From assembly GCF_000422645.1 (NCBI RefSeq), contig NZ_AUGL01000001.1, positions 248,001-312,000 of the forward strand: a stretch of 64,000 bases of DNA. The letters run 5' to 3'. The translations under genes and the position numbers were made by a program. The notes beneath the pieces are model-generated. The model was given only the letters and a program-made list of their open reading frames with translations. It had not been told where the DNA came from and made no database searches. The DNA is from Ferrimonas futtsuensis DSM 18154. GTDB taxonomy: Bacteria > Pseudomonadota > Gammaproteobacteria > Enterobacterales > Shewanellaceae. Shown in pieces: positions 52,784 to 61,921 of the stretch (the stretch's first letter is position 1; each line of letters opens with the position of its first letter).

Positions 52784-53722
52784 ATGTTGAATTTTCTTCC
52801 CAGCCCCGTGCTGTTTCTGATCAACGCCACCCTTGCGGCGTTGAATATAGCGCTCTGGAGCAGCCTGATCCTGATGCTGGCCCTGCTCAAGCTGGTGCTG
52901 CCCATCCCGGCGGTGCGCCTCAAACTGACCGCCATGGCCAATGGTTGCATGAGATACTGGGTGATCCTCAACCACGCCACCTTCGGCTTGACCACCCGCA
53001 CTCGCTGGAATATCACCGGCCTGGACGATCGACTCAGCACCCGGGGCTGGTACCTGGTGCTCTCAAACCACATGAGTTGGGCCGACATCTTTGTGGTCTC
53101 CATTGTACTGCGGGACAAGATCCCCATGCTGAAGTTCTTCCTCAAGCATCAGTTGGTCTACATTCCCCTGATGGGGATGGCCTGCTGGGCCCTGGACATG
53201 CCGTTTATGCGGCGCTACTCCAAGTCCCAGGTGGCCAAGAACCCCAAGCTCAAGGGAAAGGATATCGAGACCACCCGCAAGGCGTGTGCCAAATTCCGGG
53301 ACACACCCACATCGGTGATCAACTTCATCGAAGGCTCCCGACTGACCCCGGAAAAACACAAACGCCAGCGCAGCCCCTACCGCTATCTGCTAAAGCCCAA
53401 GGCGGGAGGCATCGCCTTCGCCATGGCCACATTGGGTGACCAGTTCCGCCATGTGGTGGACCTGACCATCGTCTACCCTGGCGCCCGGAATAAGATCATG
53501 GCTTCGCTGCTCGGTGGTGAGCTGGAGACCATCGCCGTCGATGTTCGGGTGCTGCCCATGTCCGAGGTGCCTCAAGGCGACTACGACCGGGATAAGGAGT
53601 ACCGGGTGGAGTTTCAACGATGGCTGAATGTTCTGTGGCAGGAGAAAGACCACAAGATAGAACAGTTGCTGCAGGAACATTCTTCTGCCCCGGGTTTCTA
53701 CCGGACACTTGCGTCAAAGTGA
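52784..53722 (+). CDS. Lysophospholipid acyltransferase-like protein, copy 2
   Basis: 312 residues; a paralogue of the gene just upstream. Motifs are NHMSWAD (H96–D101) and FIEGSR; the shared segment KGKDIETTRKAC is nearly identical. The pair is probably a local duplication that diverged. The two may acylate different positions or chain lengths; the substrates are not visible in sequence. It is followed by a terminator. Confidence 0.87.
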   Translation: MLNFLPSPVLFLINATLAALNIALWSSLILMLALLKLVLPIPAVRLKLTAMANGCMRYWVILNHATFGLTTRTRWNITGLDDRLSTRGWYLVLSNHMSWADIFVVSIVLRDKIPMLKFFLKHQLVYIPLMGMACWALDMPFMRRYSKSQVAKNPKLKGKDIETTRKACAKFRDTPTSVINFIEGSRLTPEKHKRQRSPYRYLLKPKAGGIAFAMATLGDQFRHVVDLTIVYPGARNKIMASLLGGELETIAVDVRVLPMSEVPQGDYDRDKEYRVEFQRWLNVLWQEKDHKIEQLLQEHSSAPGFYRTLASK

Positions 53723-53736
53723 CTCTAAACCAACAG

Positions 53737-53764
53737 AAAAAAGGCTCCCCAGGGGGCTTTTTTT
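53737..53764 (+). terminator. Rho-independent terminator
   Basis: An A-run/T-run flanked stem, AAAAAAGGCTCCCC/GGGGGCTTTTTTT, with one bulge, 14 bases after the second acyltransferase. Confidence 0.7.
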
Positions 53765-53776
53765 GATCCTGGGCCA

Positions 53777-53805
53777 TTGTCGACAACACCACGGGTTGTC
53801 GACAA
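53777..53805. promoter_or_regulatory. Two GntR-type operators upstream of the propionate operon
   Basis: Two copies of TTGTCGACAA lie at 53777–53786 and 53796–53805, 19 bases apart (about two helical turns). They are perfect palindromes of a form used by FCD-type GntR repressors, and lie in the 284-base gap before the gntR gene. Confidence 0.7.
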
Positions 53806-53941
53806 TAAAGCGCAAATAAATATTTCTCAGCTTGATTCTCACCTTGATTCACATGATCACAAAGTCATTTCAAATCAATCATTTAGATCATTAATACACC
53901 CTGAACCCCACTCAGATTACACTAACGTCTAAGTTAACACA

Positions 53942-53951
53942 TTGTTGACAA
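53942..53951. promoter_or_regulatory. Third GntR-type operator near the gntR start
   Basis: TTGTTGACAA, within the larger palindrome-like ATTGTTGACAAT, lies 55 bases before the gntR ATG. It fits the same TTGTNNACAA pattern and is placed where it could block the promoter. Confidence 0.65.
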
Positions 53952-54006
53952 TCGATCGAAATGCACCCAAGCTGTGACCCATGTCTCACTTGGTGCTTTT
54001 TTGATC

Positions 54007-54681
54007 ATGAGCGAATCCCAACGTCAACTGACCCTGGCAGACCAGCTGGCTCACAAGCTGCAAGTGGCCATTGTCCAGGGCGAGATCTCCGCCGGCAGCA
54101 AGATCAATGAACAGGAACTGGCCGCCCGCTATGGCGTCAGCCGGGGCCCGCTGCGGGAAGCCCTGCAGAAGCTGGAACGACGCCGCCTGGTGGTTAAGGC
54201 CCCCCACATTGGCGCCCGGGTTGCCCAGTTGACCCCAGAGGAGCTGGGGGATCTCTACCAGGTCCGGGCCGAACTGGAAGCGATGGCCTGTCGACTGGCC
54301 GCCAGCCGCATCAGCGCCAGCCAACTGGCCCAGTTACAACTGCTGCTCAAACGCCAGGAGAAGGTGTTCGCCGGCCAGAGCGGCGACTACGCCCTGTTCG
54401 ACGACATCGATTTTCACCTGGGCATCATTCACGCCAGTGGCAATCAGACCCTGATCCACACCCTGACCGACGACCTCTATCATCTGTTGCAGATGTACCG
54501 AAACCAGTGCAGCAGCGGTCGCCGTCCCATGGAGGCCCTGGCCCAACACCGACGAATTCTGGACGCCATCGCCGACGGCGATGGTGAGCTTGCCGCCCTG
54601 CTGATGCGCCGCCACATTGAGTCTGGCCGTGCCAACACCGAGCGGGTACTGAGAAACCAAATGGAGGAGATTTCAGGATGA
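54007..54681 (+). CDS. GntR-family (FCD) regulator of the methylcitrate operon
   Basis: 224 residues from ATG 54007 (MSESQRQLT); a GTG at 53974 is an alternative start. The N-terminal winged helix has [25 protein letters not shown] (about 30–55). The C-terminal FCD domain includes [31 protein letters not shown] and the late metal-ligand histidine in [10 protein letters not shown]. Its stop overlaps the prpB start (ATGA), so it is the first gene of the propionate operon and probably its own repressor through the three upstream sites. Confidence 0.88.
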   Translation: MSESQRQLTLADQLAHKLQVAIVQGEISAGSKINEQELAARYGVSRGPLREALQKLERRRLVVKAPHIGARVAQLTPEELGDLYQVRAELEAMACRLAASRISASQLAQLQLLLKRQEKVFAGQSGDYALFDDIDFHLGIIHASGNQTLIHTLTDDLYHLLQMYRNQCSSGRRPMEALAQHRRILDAIADGDGELAALLMRRHIESGRANTERVLRNQMEEISG

Positions 54682-55562
54682 CCATCCCAACACCGGGCCA
54701 GCGTTTTCGCGACGCCGTAGCCAACGCCAAGCCGCTGCAGATCGTCGGCACCATCAACGCCTACATGGCCCTGATGGCCGAACAGAGCGGCCACCAGGCC
54801 CTTTACCTCTCCGGTGCCGGGGTCGCCAACGCCTCCTTCGGCCTGCCGGATCTGGGCATGACCTCAATGAACGACGTGGTCATCGATGCCAGCCGCATCA
54901 CCGCCGCCACCGACCTGCCCCTGCTGGTGGACATCGATACCGGCTGGGGCGGTGCCTTCAACATCGCCCGCACCATCCGCGAGTTCGAGCGTGCCGGCGT
55001 GGCCGCAGTACACATGGAGGATCAGGTGGCCCAGAAGCGCTGTGGGCACCGGCCCAACAAGGCGGTAGTGAGCGTGGAGGAGATGTGCGATCGCATCAAG
55101 GCCGCCGTCGACGCCCGCCGTGACGACAGCTTCGTCATCATGGCCCGCACCGACGCGGTGGCGGTCGAAGGACTGGAGAGCGGCATCGAGCGCGCCCAGG
55201 CCTACCTGGAAGCCGGCGCCGACATGATCTTCGCCGAAGCCCTGACCGAACTGGACCACTACCGTCAATTCAAGGCTCAGGTGAAGGCGCCGATCCTGGC
55301 CAACATGACCGAGTTTGGTAAGACCGAACTGTTCGGCAAGGAGGAGCTGTTTGAGGCGGGAGCCGACATGGTGCTCTACCCCCTGTCTGCCTTCCGCGCC
55401 GCCAACGCCGCCGCCCTCAACGTCTATGAGGCCCTCAAAACTGACGGCCATCAGCGCAGTCAGGTGGAGAAGATGCAGACCCGCATGGATCTGTACAAAT
55501 TCCTCGGCTATCACGACTACGAACAGAAACTGGATCAGCTGTTCGCCGACAGCAAGGCGTAA
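54678..55562 (+). CDS. prpB: Methylisocitrate lyase
   Basis: 294 residues. Cleaves 2-methylisocitrate to pyruvate and succinate. The catalytic Cys122 is in [13 protein letters not shown] (85–92) binds Mg and substrate; [11 protein letters not shown] follows. Length matches PrpB (about 296). It is translationally coupled to gntR and followed 44 bases later by prpC. Confidence 0.95.
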   Translation: MTIPTPGQRFRDAVANAKPLQIVGTINAYMALMAEQSGHQALYLSGAGVANASFGLPDLGMTSMNDVVIDASRITAATDLPLLVDIDTGWGGAFNIARTIREFERAGVAAVHMEDQVAQKRCGHRPNKAVVSVEEMCDRIKAAVDARRDDSFVIMARTDAVAVEGLESGIERAQAYLEAGADMIFAEALTELDHYRQFKAQVKAPILANMTEFGKTELFGKEELFEAGADMVLYPLSAFRAANAAALNVYEALKTDGHQRSQVEKMQTRMDLYKFLGYHDYEQKLDQLFADSKA

Positions 55563-55606
55563 TCCATCCAGTCCAAAGAGCAACTTCAGGAGAGAAGGAA
55601 AGAATC

Positions 55607-56731
55607 ATGGTAGATAAAGCACTTGGAGGCGCCGGCCTCCGCGGCCAAAGCGCCGGTGAAACCGCCCTCTGTACCGTTGGCAAGTCCGGCACCGGACTCA
55701 CCTACCGCGGCTACGACATCGCCGAGCTGGCAGACAAGGTCAGCTTCGAAGAGGTGGCCCACCTGCTGCTCAAGGGGCACCTGCCCAACGCAGAGGAACT
55801 CACCGCATACCGCCAGAAGCTGAAGAACCTGCGTGGTCTGCCCCAGCCCCTGAAGACGGTGCTGGAGCAGATCCCCGCCGACGCCCACCCGATGGACGTG
55901 ATGCGCACCGGCTGCTCCATGCTGGGCAACCTGGAAACCGAGGAGAGTTTCGAGCAGCAGGGCGAGATGGCCGACCGTCTGCTGGCGGCCTTCCCCTCCA
56001 TCATCTGCTACTGGTACCGCTACAGTCACGACGGCGTGCGCATCATCACCGAGACCGAGGATGAGCAGATCGGCGCCCACTTCCTGCGGCTGCTGCACGG
56101 CAAGGCCCCCAGCGAGCTGCACGCCAAGGTGATGGACGTCTCGCTGATCCTCTACGCCGAGCACGAGTTCAACGCCTCCACCTTCACCGCCCGGGTGTGC
56201 GCCTCAACCCTGTCCGACATGCACTCCTGCGTCACCGGAGCCATCGGCTCCCTGCGTGGCCCCCTGCATGGCGGTGCCAACGAGGCGGCCATGGAGCTGA
56301 TTCAGGATATGAAGGATGAACAGGACGCCATCGCTATCCTCAAGCAGAAGCTGGTCAATAAAGAGAAGATCATGGGCTTCGGCCACGCCATCTACCGCGA
56401 GTCTGACCCCCGCAACGCCATCATCAAGGGCTGGTCTGCCAAACTGGCGGAAGAGTTCGGCGACGACCGTCTCTACCGGGTCTCCGTGGCCTGTGAAGAT
56501 CTGATGTGGCAGGAGAAGAAGCTGTTCTGCAACGCCGACTTCTTCCACGCCTCCGCCTATTACTTCATGGGGATCCCCACCAAGCTGTTCACCCCGATCT
56601 TCGTCTGCTCCCGCCTGACCGGCTGGGCCGCCCACGTGATGGAGCAACGGGCCAACAACCGCATCATCCGCCCAAGCGCGGACTACACAGGTGAAGAGCC
56701 TCGCAGTGTCCCCGAGCTGAGCCAGCGCTAA
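55607..56731 (+). CDS. prpC: 2-methylcitrate synthase
   Basis: 374-residue citrate-synthase-family enzyme that condenses propionyl-CoA with oxaloacetate. The start GLRGQSAGETALCTVGKSGTGLTYRGYDI is typical of PrpC, and LRGPLHGGANEAAME and MGFGHAIYRESDPR hold the active-site histidines. It is shorter than citrate synthase of the TCA cycle (about 430). The context with prpB, acnD and prpF decides methylcitrate over citrate synthase. Confidence 0.94.
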   Translation: MVDKALGGAGLRGQSAGETALCTVGKSGTGLTYRGYDIAELADKVSFEEVAHLLLKGHLPNAEELTAYRQKLKNLRGLPQPLKTVLEQIPADAHPMDVMRTGCSMLGNLETEESFEQQGEMADRLLAAFPSIICYWYRYSHDGVRIITETEDEQIGAHFLRLLHGKAPSELHAKVMDVSLILYAEHEFNASTFTARVCASTLSDMHSCVTGAIGSLRGPLHGGANEAAMELIQDMKDEQDAIAILKQKLVNKEKIMGFGHAIYRESDPRNAIIKGWSAKLAEEFGDDRLYRVSVACEDLMWQEKKLFCNADFFHASAYYFMGIPTKLFTPIFVCSRLTGWAAHVMEQRANNRIIRPSADYTGEEPRSVPELSQR

Positions 56732-56752
56732 GCCGCTCCAAGCCAGCCCGAT

Positions 56753-56772
56753 GGGCCGCCACTCGGCGGCCC
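56753..56772 (+). other. Intercistronic hairpin between prpC and acnD
   Basis: A perfect 8-bp stem GGGCCGCC/GGCGGCCC with a 4-base loop. There is no T tract, so it more likely affects mRNA processing or stability than termination. Confidence 0.55.
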
Positions 56773-56798
56773 GGATTTCACTCTTTGGGTTAGAAACT

Positions 56799-59411
56799 AT
56801 GAACACAGAATTCCGTAAACCCCTGCCCGGCACCGGCCTCGATTACTTCGACACCAAAGCCGCGGTGGAGGCGATCACTCCGGGCAGTTATGCCACCCTG
56901 CCCTACACCTCCAGGGTGCTGGCCGAGCAATTGGTTCGCCGCTGTGACCCCACCGCCCTGAATGACGCCCTGGGTCAGATCATCAACCGTAAGCGCGATC
57001 TGGACTTCCCCTGGTACCCGGCCCGGGTCGTGTGCCACGACATTCTCGGCCAGACCGCCCTGGTGGACCTGGCCGGCCTGCGCGACGCCATTGCCGATCA
57101 GGGGGGCGACCCCGCCAAGGTCAACCCTGTGGTGCCCACCCAGTTGATCGTCGACCACTCACTGGCGGTGGAGCACGCCGGCTTCGATCCGGACGCATTT
57201 GAGAAGAACCGCGCCATCGAGGATCGCCGCAACGAGGACAGATTCCACTTCATCGAGTGGACCAAGACCGCCTTCAAGAACGTGGACGTGATCCCCGCAG
57301 GCAACGGCATCATGCACCAGATCAACCTGGAAAAGATGTCCCCGGTGATTCAGTCCAGAGAAGGGGTCGCCTTCCCGGACACCTGTGTCGGCACCGACAG
57401 CCACACCCCCCACGTGGACGCCCTTGGGGTGATCGCCATCGGCGTCGGCGGCTTGGAAGCGGAAAACGTCATGCTGGGCCGCGCCTCCATGATGCGCCTG
57501 CCGGAGATCGTCGGCGTGCGCCTGACCGGCAAACGCCAACCGGGGATCACCGCCACCGACATCGTGCTGGCGATCACCGAGTTCCTGCGCCAGCAGCGGG
57601 TGGTCTCCGCCTATCTGGAGTTCTTCGGCGACGGCGCCGCGGATCTCACCATCGGCGACCGCGCCACCATCTCCAACATGACGCCAGAGTTCGGTGCCAC
57701 CGCCGGCATGTTCTACATCGACCAGCAGACCCTGGACTACCTGACCCTCACCGGCCGGGAACCCGAGCAGGTGAAGCTGGTGGAGCAGTACGCCAAGACC
57801 ACCGGGCTGTGGGCCGACGACCTGCGCGACGCAGAATATGAACGGGTGCTGGAGTTCGATCTCTCCAGCGTCTGCCGCAACATGGCCGGCCCCTCCAACC
57901 CCCATCGCCGCCTGCCCACCGCCGACCTGGCCGAGCGCGGCATCGCCGCCGACCTGGCTGCGGCCCAGGCCCAGGAGGCCGAAGGCAAGATGCCCGACGG
58001 CGCGGTGATCATCGCCGCCATCACCAGTTGCACCAACACCTCCAACCCCAGGAACGTGGTGGCCGCCGGCCTGCTGGCCAAGAAGGCCAACGAACTGGGC
58101 CTGGTACGCAAACCCTGGGTGAAATCCTCCTTCGCTCCGGGCTCCAAGGTGGCTCAGCTCTACCTGGAGGAGGCGGGGCTGCTGCCTGAGCTGGAGAAGC
58201 TGGGTTTTGGTATCGTCGCCTTCGCCTGCACCACCTGCAACGGCATGAGCGGCGCCCTGGACCCGGCGATCCAGCAGGAAATTATCGACCGCGACCTGTA
58301 TTCCACCGCGGTGCTCTCCGGCAACCGCAACTTCGATGGCCGCATCCACCCCTATGCCAAGCAGGCGTTCCTGGCGTCGCCTCCGCTGGTGGTGGCCTAC
58401 GCCATCGCCGGCACGGTGCGCTTCGACATCGAGCAGGATGTACTGGGCCACGACGCCCAGGGCAACCCGGTGACCCTCAAGGATCTCTGGCCCTCGGACC
58501 AGGAGATCGACGCCATCGTCGGTGAGCATGTGAAACCGGAACAGTTCCGCAGCGTGTACGAGCCGATGTTCGACTTGAGCGTCGATTACGGCGAGGACAA
58601 CGATCCCCTGTACGACTGGCGCCCCATGAGCACCTACATCCGCCGTCCCCCATACTGGGAGGGTGCCCTGGCGGGCGAGCGCAGCCTGAAAGGGATGCGC
58701 CCCCTGGCGGTGCTGGGTGACAACATCACCACCGACCACCTCTCCCCCTCCAACGCCATCCTGGCCAGCTCCGCCGCCGGCGAGTACCTGGCGAAGATGG
58801 GCCTGCCGGAGGAGGACTTCAACTCTTACGCCACCCACAGGGGCGATCACCTCACCGCCCAGCGGGCCACCTTTGCCAACCCCAAACTGCTCAACGAAAT
58901 GGTGCGGGATGAGCAGGGTGAGATTCGACAGGGTTCTCTGGCACGCATCGAGCCCGAGGGCAAGGTCACCCGCATGTGGGAGGCGATAGAGACCTACATG
59001 GATCGCAAGCAGCCGCTGATCATCGTTGCCGGCGCCGACTACGGTCAGGGCTCCAGCCGTGACTGGGCCGCCAAGGGAGTGCGGCTGGCAGGGGTCGAGG
59101 CGATCGTCGCCGAAGGGTTCGAGCGCATCCATCGCACCAATCTGGTGGGGATGGGCGTGCTGCCCCTGGAGTTCAAGCCGGGCACCACCCGACTGACCCT
59201 GGGGCTGGATGGCAGCGAGACCTATGACGTCATCGGCCAGCGCACCCCGGGCACCACCCTGGCCCTGCTGATCCACCGCGCAAACGGCGACACCCTGGAG
59301 GTGCCGGTGACCTGTCGTCTGGACACCGCCGAAGAGGTCTCCGTCTATGAGGCCGGCGGCGTACTGCAGCGTTTCGCCAAGGACTTCCTGGCTTCGGAAG
59401 TGGCTGGCTAG
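56799..59411 (+). CDS. acnD: Fe/S-dependent 2-methylisocitrate dehydratase AcnD
   Basis: 870-residue aconitase-superfamily enzyme that dehydrates 2-methylcitrate. ATG 56799 (MNTEFRKPLPGTGLDYFD) matches the AcnD N-terminus; the longer reading from 56751 covers an intergenic hairpin. The cluster cysteines are in ITSCTNTSNP (C411) and ACTTCNG, and the C-terminal swivel domain has YGQGSSRDWAAKG. AcnD with PrpF replaces PrpD of enterobacteria. It is followed by prpF at 59 bases. Confidence 0.95.
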   Translation: MNTEFRKPLPGTGLDYFDTKAAVEAITPGSYATLPYTSRVLAEQLVRRCDPTALNDALGQIINRKRDLDFPWYPARVVCHDILGQTALVDLAGLRDAIADQGGDPAKVNPVVPTQLIVDHSLAVEHAGFDPDAFEKNRAIEDRRNEDRFHFIEWTKTAFKNVDVIPAGNGIMHQINLEKMSPVIQSREGVAFPDTCVGTDSHTPHVDALGVIAIGVGGLEAENVMLGRASMMRLPEIVGVRLTGKRQPGITATDIVLAITEFLRQQRVVSAYLEFFGDGAADLTIGDRATISNMTPEFGATAGMFYIDQQTLDYLTLTGREPEQVKLVEQYAKTTGLWADDLRDAEYERVLEFDLSSVCRNMAGPSNPHRRLPTADLAERGIAADLAAAQAQEAEGKMPDGAVIIAAITSCTNTSNPRNVVAAGLLAKKANELGLVRKPWVKSSFAPGSKVAQLYLEEAGLLPELEKLGFGIVAFACTTCNGMSGALDPAIQQEIIDRDLYSTAVLSGNRNFDGRIHPYAKQAFLASPPLVVAYAIAGTVRFDIEQDVLGHDAQGNPVTLKDLWPSDQEIDAIVGEHVKPEQFRSVYEPMFDLSVDYGEDNDPLYDWRPMSTYIRRPPYWEGALAGERSLKGMRPLAVLGDNITTDHLSPSNAILASSAAGEYLAKMGLPEEDFNSYATHRGDHLTAQRATFANPKLLNEMVRDEQGEIRQGSLARIEPEGKVTRMWEAIETYMDRKQPLIIVAGADYGQGSSRDWAAKGVRLAGVEAIVAEGFERIHRTNLVGMGVLPLEFKPGTTRLTLGLDGSETYDVIGQRTPGTTLALLIHRANGDTLEVPVTCRLDTAEEVSVYEAGGVLQRFAKDFLASEVAG

Positions 59412-59470
59412 ACCCAACCAGAGCAAACTAGGGGGTGTGGCAGGCCCACGCCCCGGTTAAAGGAGAAACC

Positions 59471-60661
59471 ATGGCGTTTCCACCGCAAATCAGAATCCCC
59501 GCCACCTACATGCGCGGCGGCACCAGCAAGGGGGTGTTCTTCAGCCTCACCGACCTGCCGGAAGCCGCCCAGCAGCCGGGACCGGCCCGGGACGCCCTGC
59601 TGCTGAGGGTAATCGGCAGCCCGGACCCCTACGGCAAGCACACCGACGGCATGGGCGGCGCCACCTCCAGCACCAGTAAGACGGTGATCCTGGCCAGGAG
59701 CAGCCAGGCGAACCATGACGTGGACTACCTGTTTGGCCAGGTGGCCATCGACAAGGCCTTCATCGACTGGAGCGGCAACTGCGGCAACCTCACCGCCGCC
59801 GTGGGCGCCTTCGCCATCAGCAATGGTCTGGTAGACCCAGGCCGCATCCCTAACAACGGCATCGCCACGGTACGGATATGGCAGGCCAACATCCACAAGA
59901 CCATCGTCGCCAAGGTGCCCATCACCGACGGTCAGGTGCAGGAAACCGGTGACTTCGAGCTGGACGGGGTCACCTTCCCTGCCGCCGAAGTGGAGGTCAG
60001 CTTCCTGGATCCCGCCGACGGCGACGGGGCGATGTTCCCCACCGGCAACCTGGTGGATACCCTGGAGGTGCCCGAGGCCCTGGTCACCGGGGGCAAGTTG
60101 GAAGCCACCCTGATCAACGCCGGCATCCCCACCCTGTTCCTCAATGCCGAGGCCCTGGGTTACGACGGCAGCGAACTGCAGGAGGCGATCAACACCGATC
60201 CCGCTGCCCTGGAACGATTCGAGGCGCTGCGGGCCATCGGCGCGGTGAAGATGGGACTGATCAAGGAGGTGAGCGAAGCGGCCGGCCGCCAGCACACCCC
60301 GAAAATTGCCTTCGTTGCCCCGCCGAAAAGCTACACCGCCTCCAGCGGCAAGGGGGTCGACGCCGACAGCATCGACCTCAATGTGCGGGCGCTGTCCATG
60401 GGCAAGCTGCACCACGCCATGATGGGGACTGCCGCCGTGGCCATTGGCACCGCCGCCGCCATCCCTGGCACCCTGGTGAATCTGGCCGCAGGCGGGGGTG
60501 AACGCAGCTCTGTTCGCTTCGGCCACCCCTCAGGCACCCTCAAGGTGGGCGCCCAGGCCAGCCAGCAGAACGGTCAGTGGCGGGTGGACTCCGCCATCAT
60601 GAGCCGCAGCGCCCGGGTGCTGATGGAGGGCTGGGTCAGAGTTCCCGGCGACGCCCTGTAA
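59471..60661 (+). CDS. prpF: 2-methylaconitate cis-trans isomerase PrpF
   Basis: 396 residues from ATG 59471, preceded by AGGAGA. It starts FPPQIRIPATYMRGGTSKGVFF, the PrpF signature, and has SGNCGNLTAAVGAFAI near residue 105. PrpF isomerises the AcnD product so that aconitase can finish the reaction. It is the last gene of the operon and is followed by a strong terminator. Confidence 0.95.
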   Translation: MAFPPQIRIPATYMRGGTSKGVFFSLTDLPEAAQQPGPARDALLLRVIGSPDPYGKHTDGMGGATSSTSKTVILARSSQANHDVDYLFGQVAIDKAFIDWSGNCGNLTAAVGAFAISNGLVDPGRIPNNGIATVRIWQANIHKTIVAKVPITDGQVQETGDFELDGVTFPAAEVEVSFLDPADGDGAMFPTGNLVDTLEVPEALVTGGKLEATLINAGIPTLFLNAEALGYDGSELQEAINTDPAALERFEALRAIGAVKMGLIKEVSEAAGRQHTPKIAFVAPPKSYTASSGKGVDADSIDLNVRALSMGKLHHAMMGTAAVAIGTAAAIPGTLVNLAAGGGERSSVRFGHPSGTLKVGAQASQQNGQWRVDSAIMSRSARVLMEGWVRVPGDAL

Positions 60662-60681
60662 CCTTTTCCTTCCCAACTTCA

Positions 60682-60707
60682 GCCCGGCAACCGCCGGGCC
60701 TTTTTTT
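60682..60707 (+). terminator. Rho-independent terminator of the propionate operon
   Basis: Stem GCCCGGC/GCCGGGC with a 4-base loop (60682–60699) followed by seven T. Confidence 0.92.
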
Positions 60708-60716
60708 GGAGCCTCA

Positions 60717-61409
60717 ATGACCTTTCTCGATATGGCCGGTGGCCTCAACAGCCTGATGATCGTCGCCAGCCTTTACGGCATCTGGGCCCAGCTGCGTACC
60801 GTACTGCAACGCCGGGCCAGGGGCGAAACCGCCACCGACCTGCTCTCTTTGAATCAGTTCAGCGTCAGCTACTTCGCCTATTGGTCTTTCTTCCTCTACG
60901 GCCTGTCAGTCACCCCCATCAACCACTACCTGGTGTGGCCCAGGCTGGCAGCCGCCCTGCTGGTACTGGGAATACTGCTGCAGATGGCCAGGGAGCGGGG
61001 GCGGGCGGCCAAAGGGGTCTGTACCCTGGCACTGCTGTCTCTGGGACTCGGCCTGGCTGTGGCCACCCTGGGCCCCCAGCTTCAGGACAGCGGCCGCTGG
61101 CTGGCCACAGTATTGATCCTGGGAATCAGCCTGATGCTGGCCCAAGGGTACGGCCATCAGATCCTGTTGATGTGGCGGAAAAAGAGAACCGGTGCCATCA
61201 ATGTACGCATGAGCCAGTGGATCCTGGCCATGGACCTCTCCACCCTGCTGCTGGTGACCGCCATGGGCTGGCAAAACGGTTGGCCACTGGCGGTGCTGGC
61301 CTTCACCAGTGCACTGACCAAGGTGATCTTGCTCTGTGTGTATCGATACCTGGCCGCCGATGAACCCACGGGCCGATCTGGATCTCAGGCTGACGAGGCA
61401 CACCCTTGA
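60717..61409 (+). CDS. Multi-helix membrane protein, possibly PQ-loop-like
   Basis: 230 residues with about six to seven hydrophobic helices. The start (SLYGIWAQLRTVLQRRARGE) resembles the PQ-loop pattern of SemiSWEET-like proteins, but the match is loose and the protein is longer than SemiSWEETs. No function can be assigned. It begins 10 bases after the terminator of prpF, so its promoter must lie within prpF or read-through is used. Confidence 0.6.
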   Translation: MTFLDMAGGLNSLMIVASLYGIWAQLRTVLQRRARGETATDLLSLNQFSVSYFAYWSFFLYGLSVTPINHYLVWPRLAAALLVLGILLQMARERGRAAKGVCTLALLSLGLGLAVATLGPQLQDSGRWLATVLILGISLMLAQGYGHQILLMWRKKRTGAINVRMSQWILAMDLSTLLLVTAMGWQNGWPLAVLAFTSALTKVILLCVYRYLAADEPTGRSGSQADEAHP

Positions 61410-61469
61410 AGCCATTCGCGGACCGACTCAAAACAAACAACTAATTCAATTATTTACGAAGTCAAACCG

Positions 61470-61750
61470 GTGACCTCCAGCCCCTTACCTCAGGGCTTTA
61501 CCCTGATGGAACTGACCTTGGTGCTTCTGGCTGTGCTGGCGGCTGCGGCGGTTCCCCGCTTCATCGACCTGAGCAGTGACGCCAAAGCGACGGCGCTGGC
61601 TCAGTTTCAGTCCGCGGTTCGCGGGGCCAACTCTCAAGCCACCTGCTCTCCAGATTGCCCAGCTATCGGGTTCGTGCCGTGTCCGGCCGTGGCGACCTCA
61701 CCGATGTGGAGGGTGACGGCAGCGATGAGCCGGGCCTGAGGCGGCATTGA
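61470..61750 (+). pseudogene. Truncated/frameshifted type IV (MSHA-like) pilin gene
   Basis: From GTG 61470 the frame opens with a prepilin site, QG-FTLMELTLVLLAVLAAAAVPRF, then IDLSSDAKATALAQFQSAVRGANSQA, close to MSHA-type pilins. After about residue 60 the frame becomes un-pilin-like and stops at 61739. Another frame in the same DNA reads LPSYRVRAVSGRGDLTDVEGDGSDEP and stops at 61750, which looks more like a pilin C-terminus. The product would be under 95 residues against about 150–170 for intact pilins. A frameshift or internal deletion is likely. No other pilus genes are nearby. Confidence 0.55.
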
Positions 61751-61815
61751 CTCATCTATCTAATTTAACTAGATTTTACACATGGATGACTAGGATCGAA
61801 GTGAAGGGAAAACGC

Positions 61816-61887
61816 ATGAAAAACACCAAGACAATGATGTTCATTGCCGGCACCCTGTTTGGTGCCTTGGTGTATCTGTTCATCTGA
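61816..61887 (+). CDS. Possible 23-residue membrane peptide
   Basis: ATG 61816 with AAGGGA upstream opens MKNTKTMMFIAGTLFGALVYLF-I and stops at 61887. It has a basic start and one hydrophobic helix, the pattern of small regulatory membrane proteins. It is too short for statistical support, and I recognise no homologue. It lies between the pilin remnant and the convergent cupin gene. Confidence 0.35.
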   Translation: MKNTKTMMFIAGTLFGALVYLFI

Positions 61888-61921
61888 ACTTTCAAGCCGG
61901 CGGATCTTGCAAGGACCGCAA

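Noticed and set aside
53957-54006. Terminator or attenuator in the gntR leader
   Set aside because: CCAA/TTGG and GTGA/TCAC pairings followed by T residues exist, but the stem is interrupted and short; support is too weak.
57159-59426. 755-codon minus-strand open frame
   Set aside because: Antisense to acnD with no recognisable domain.
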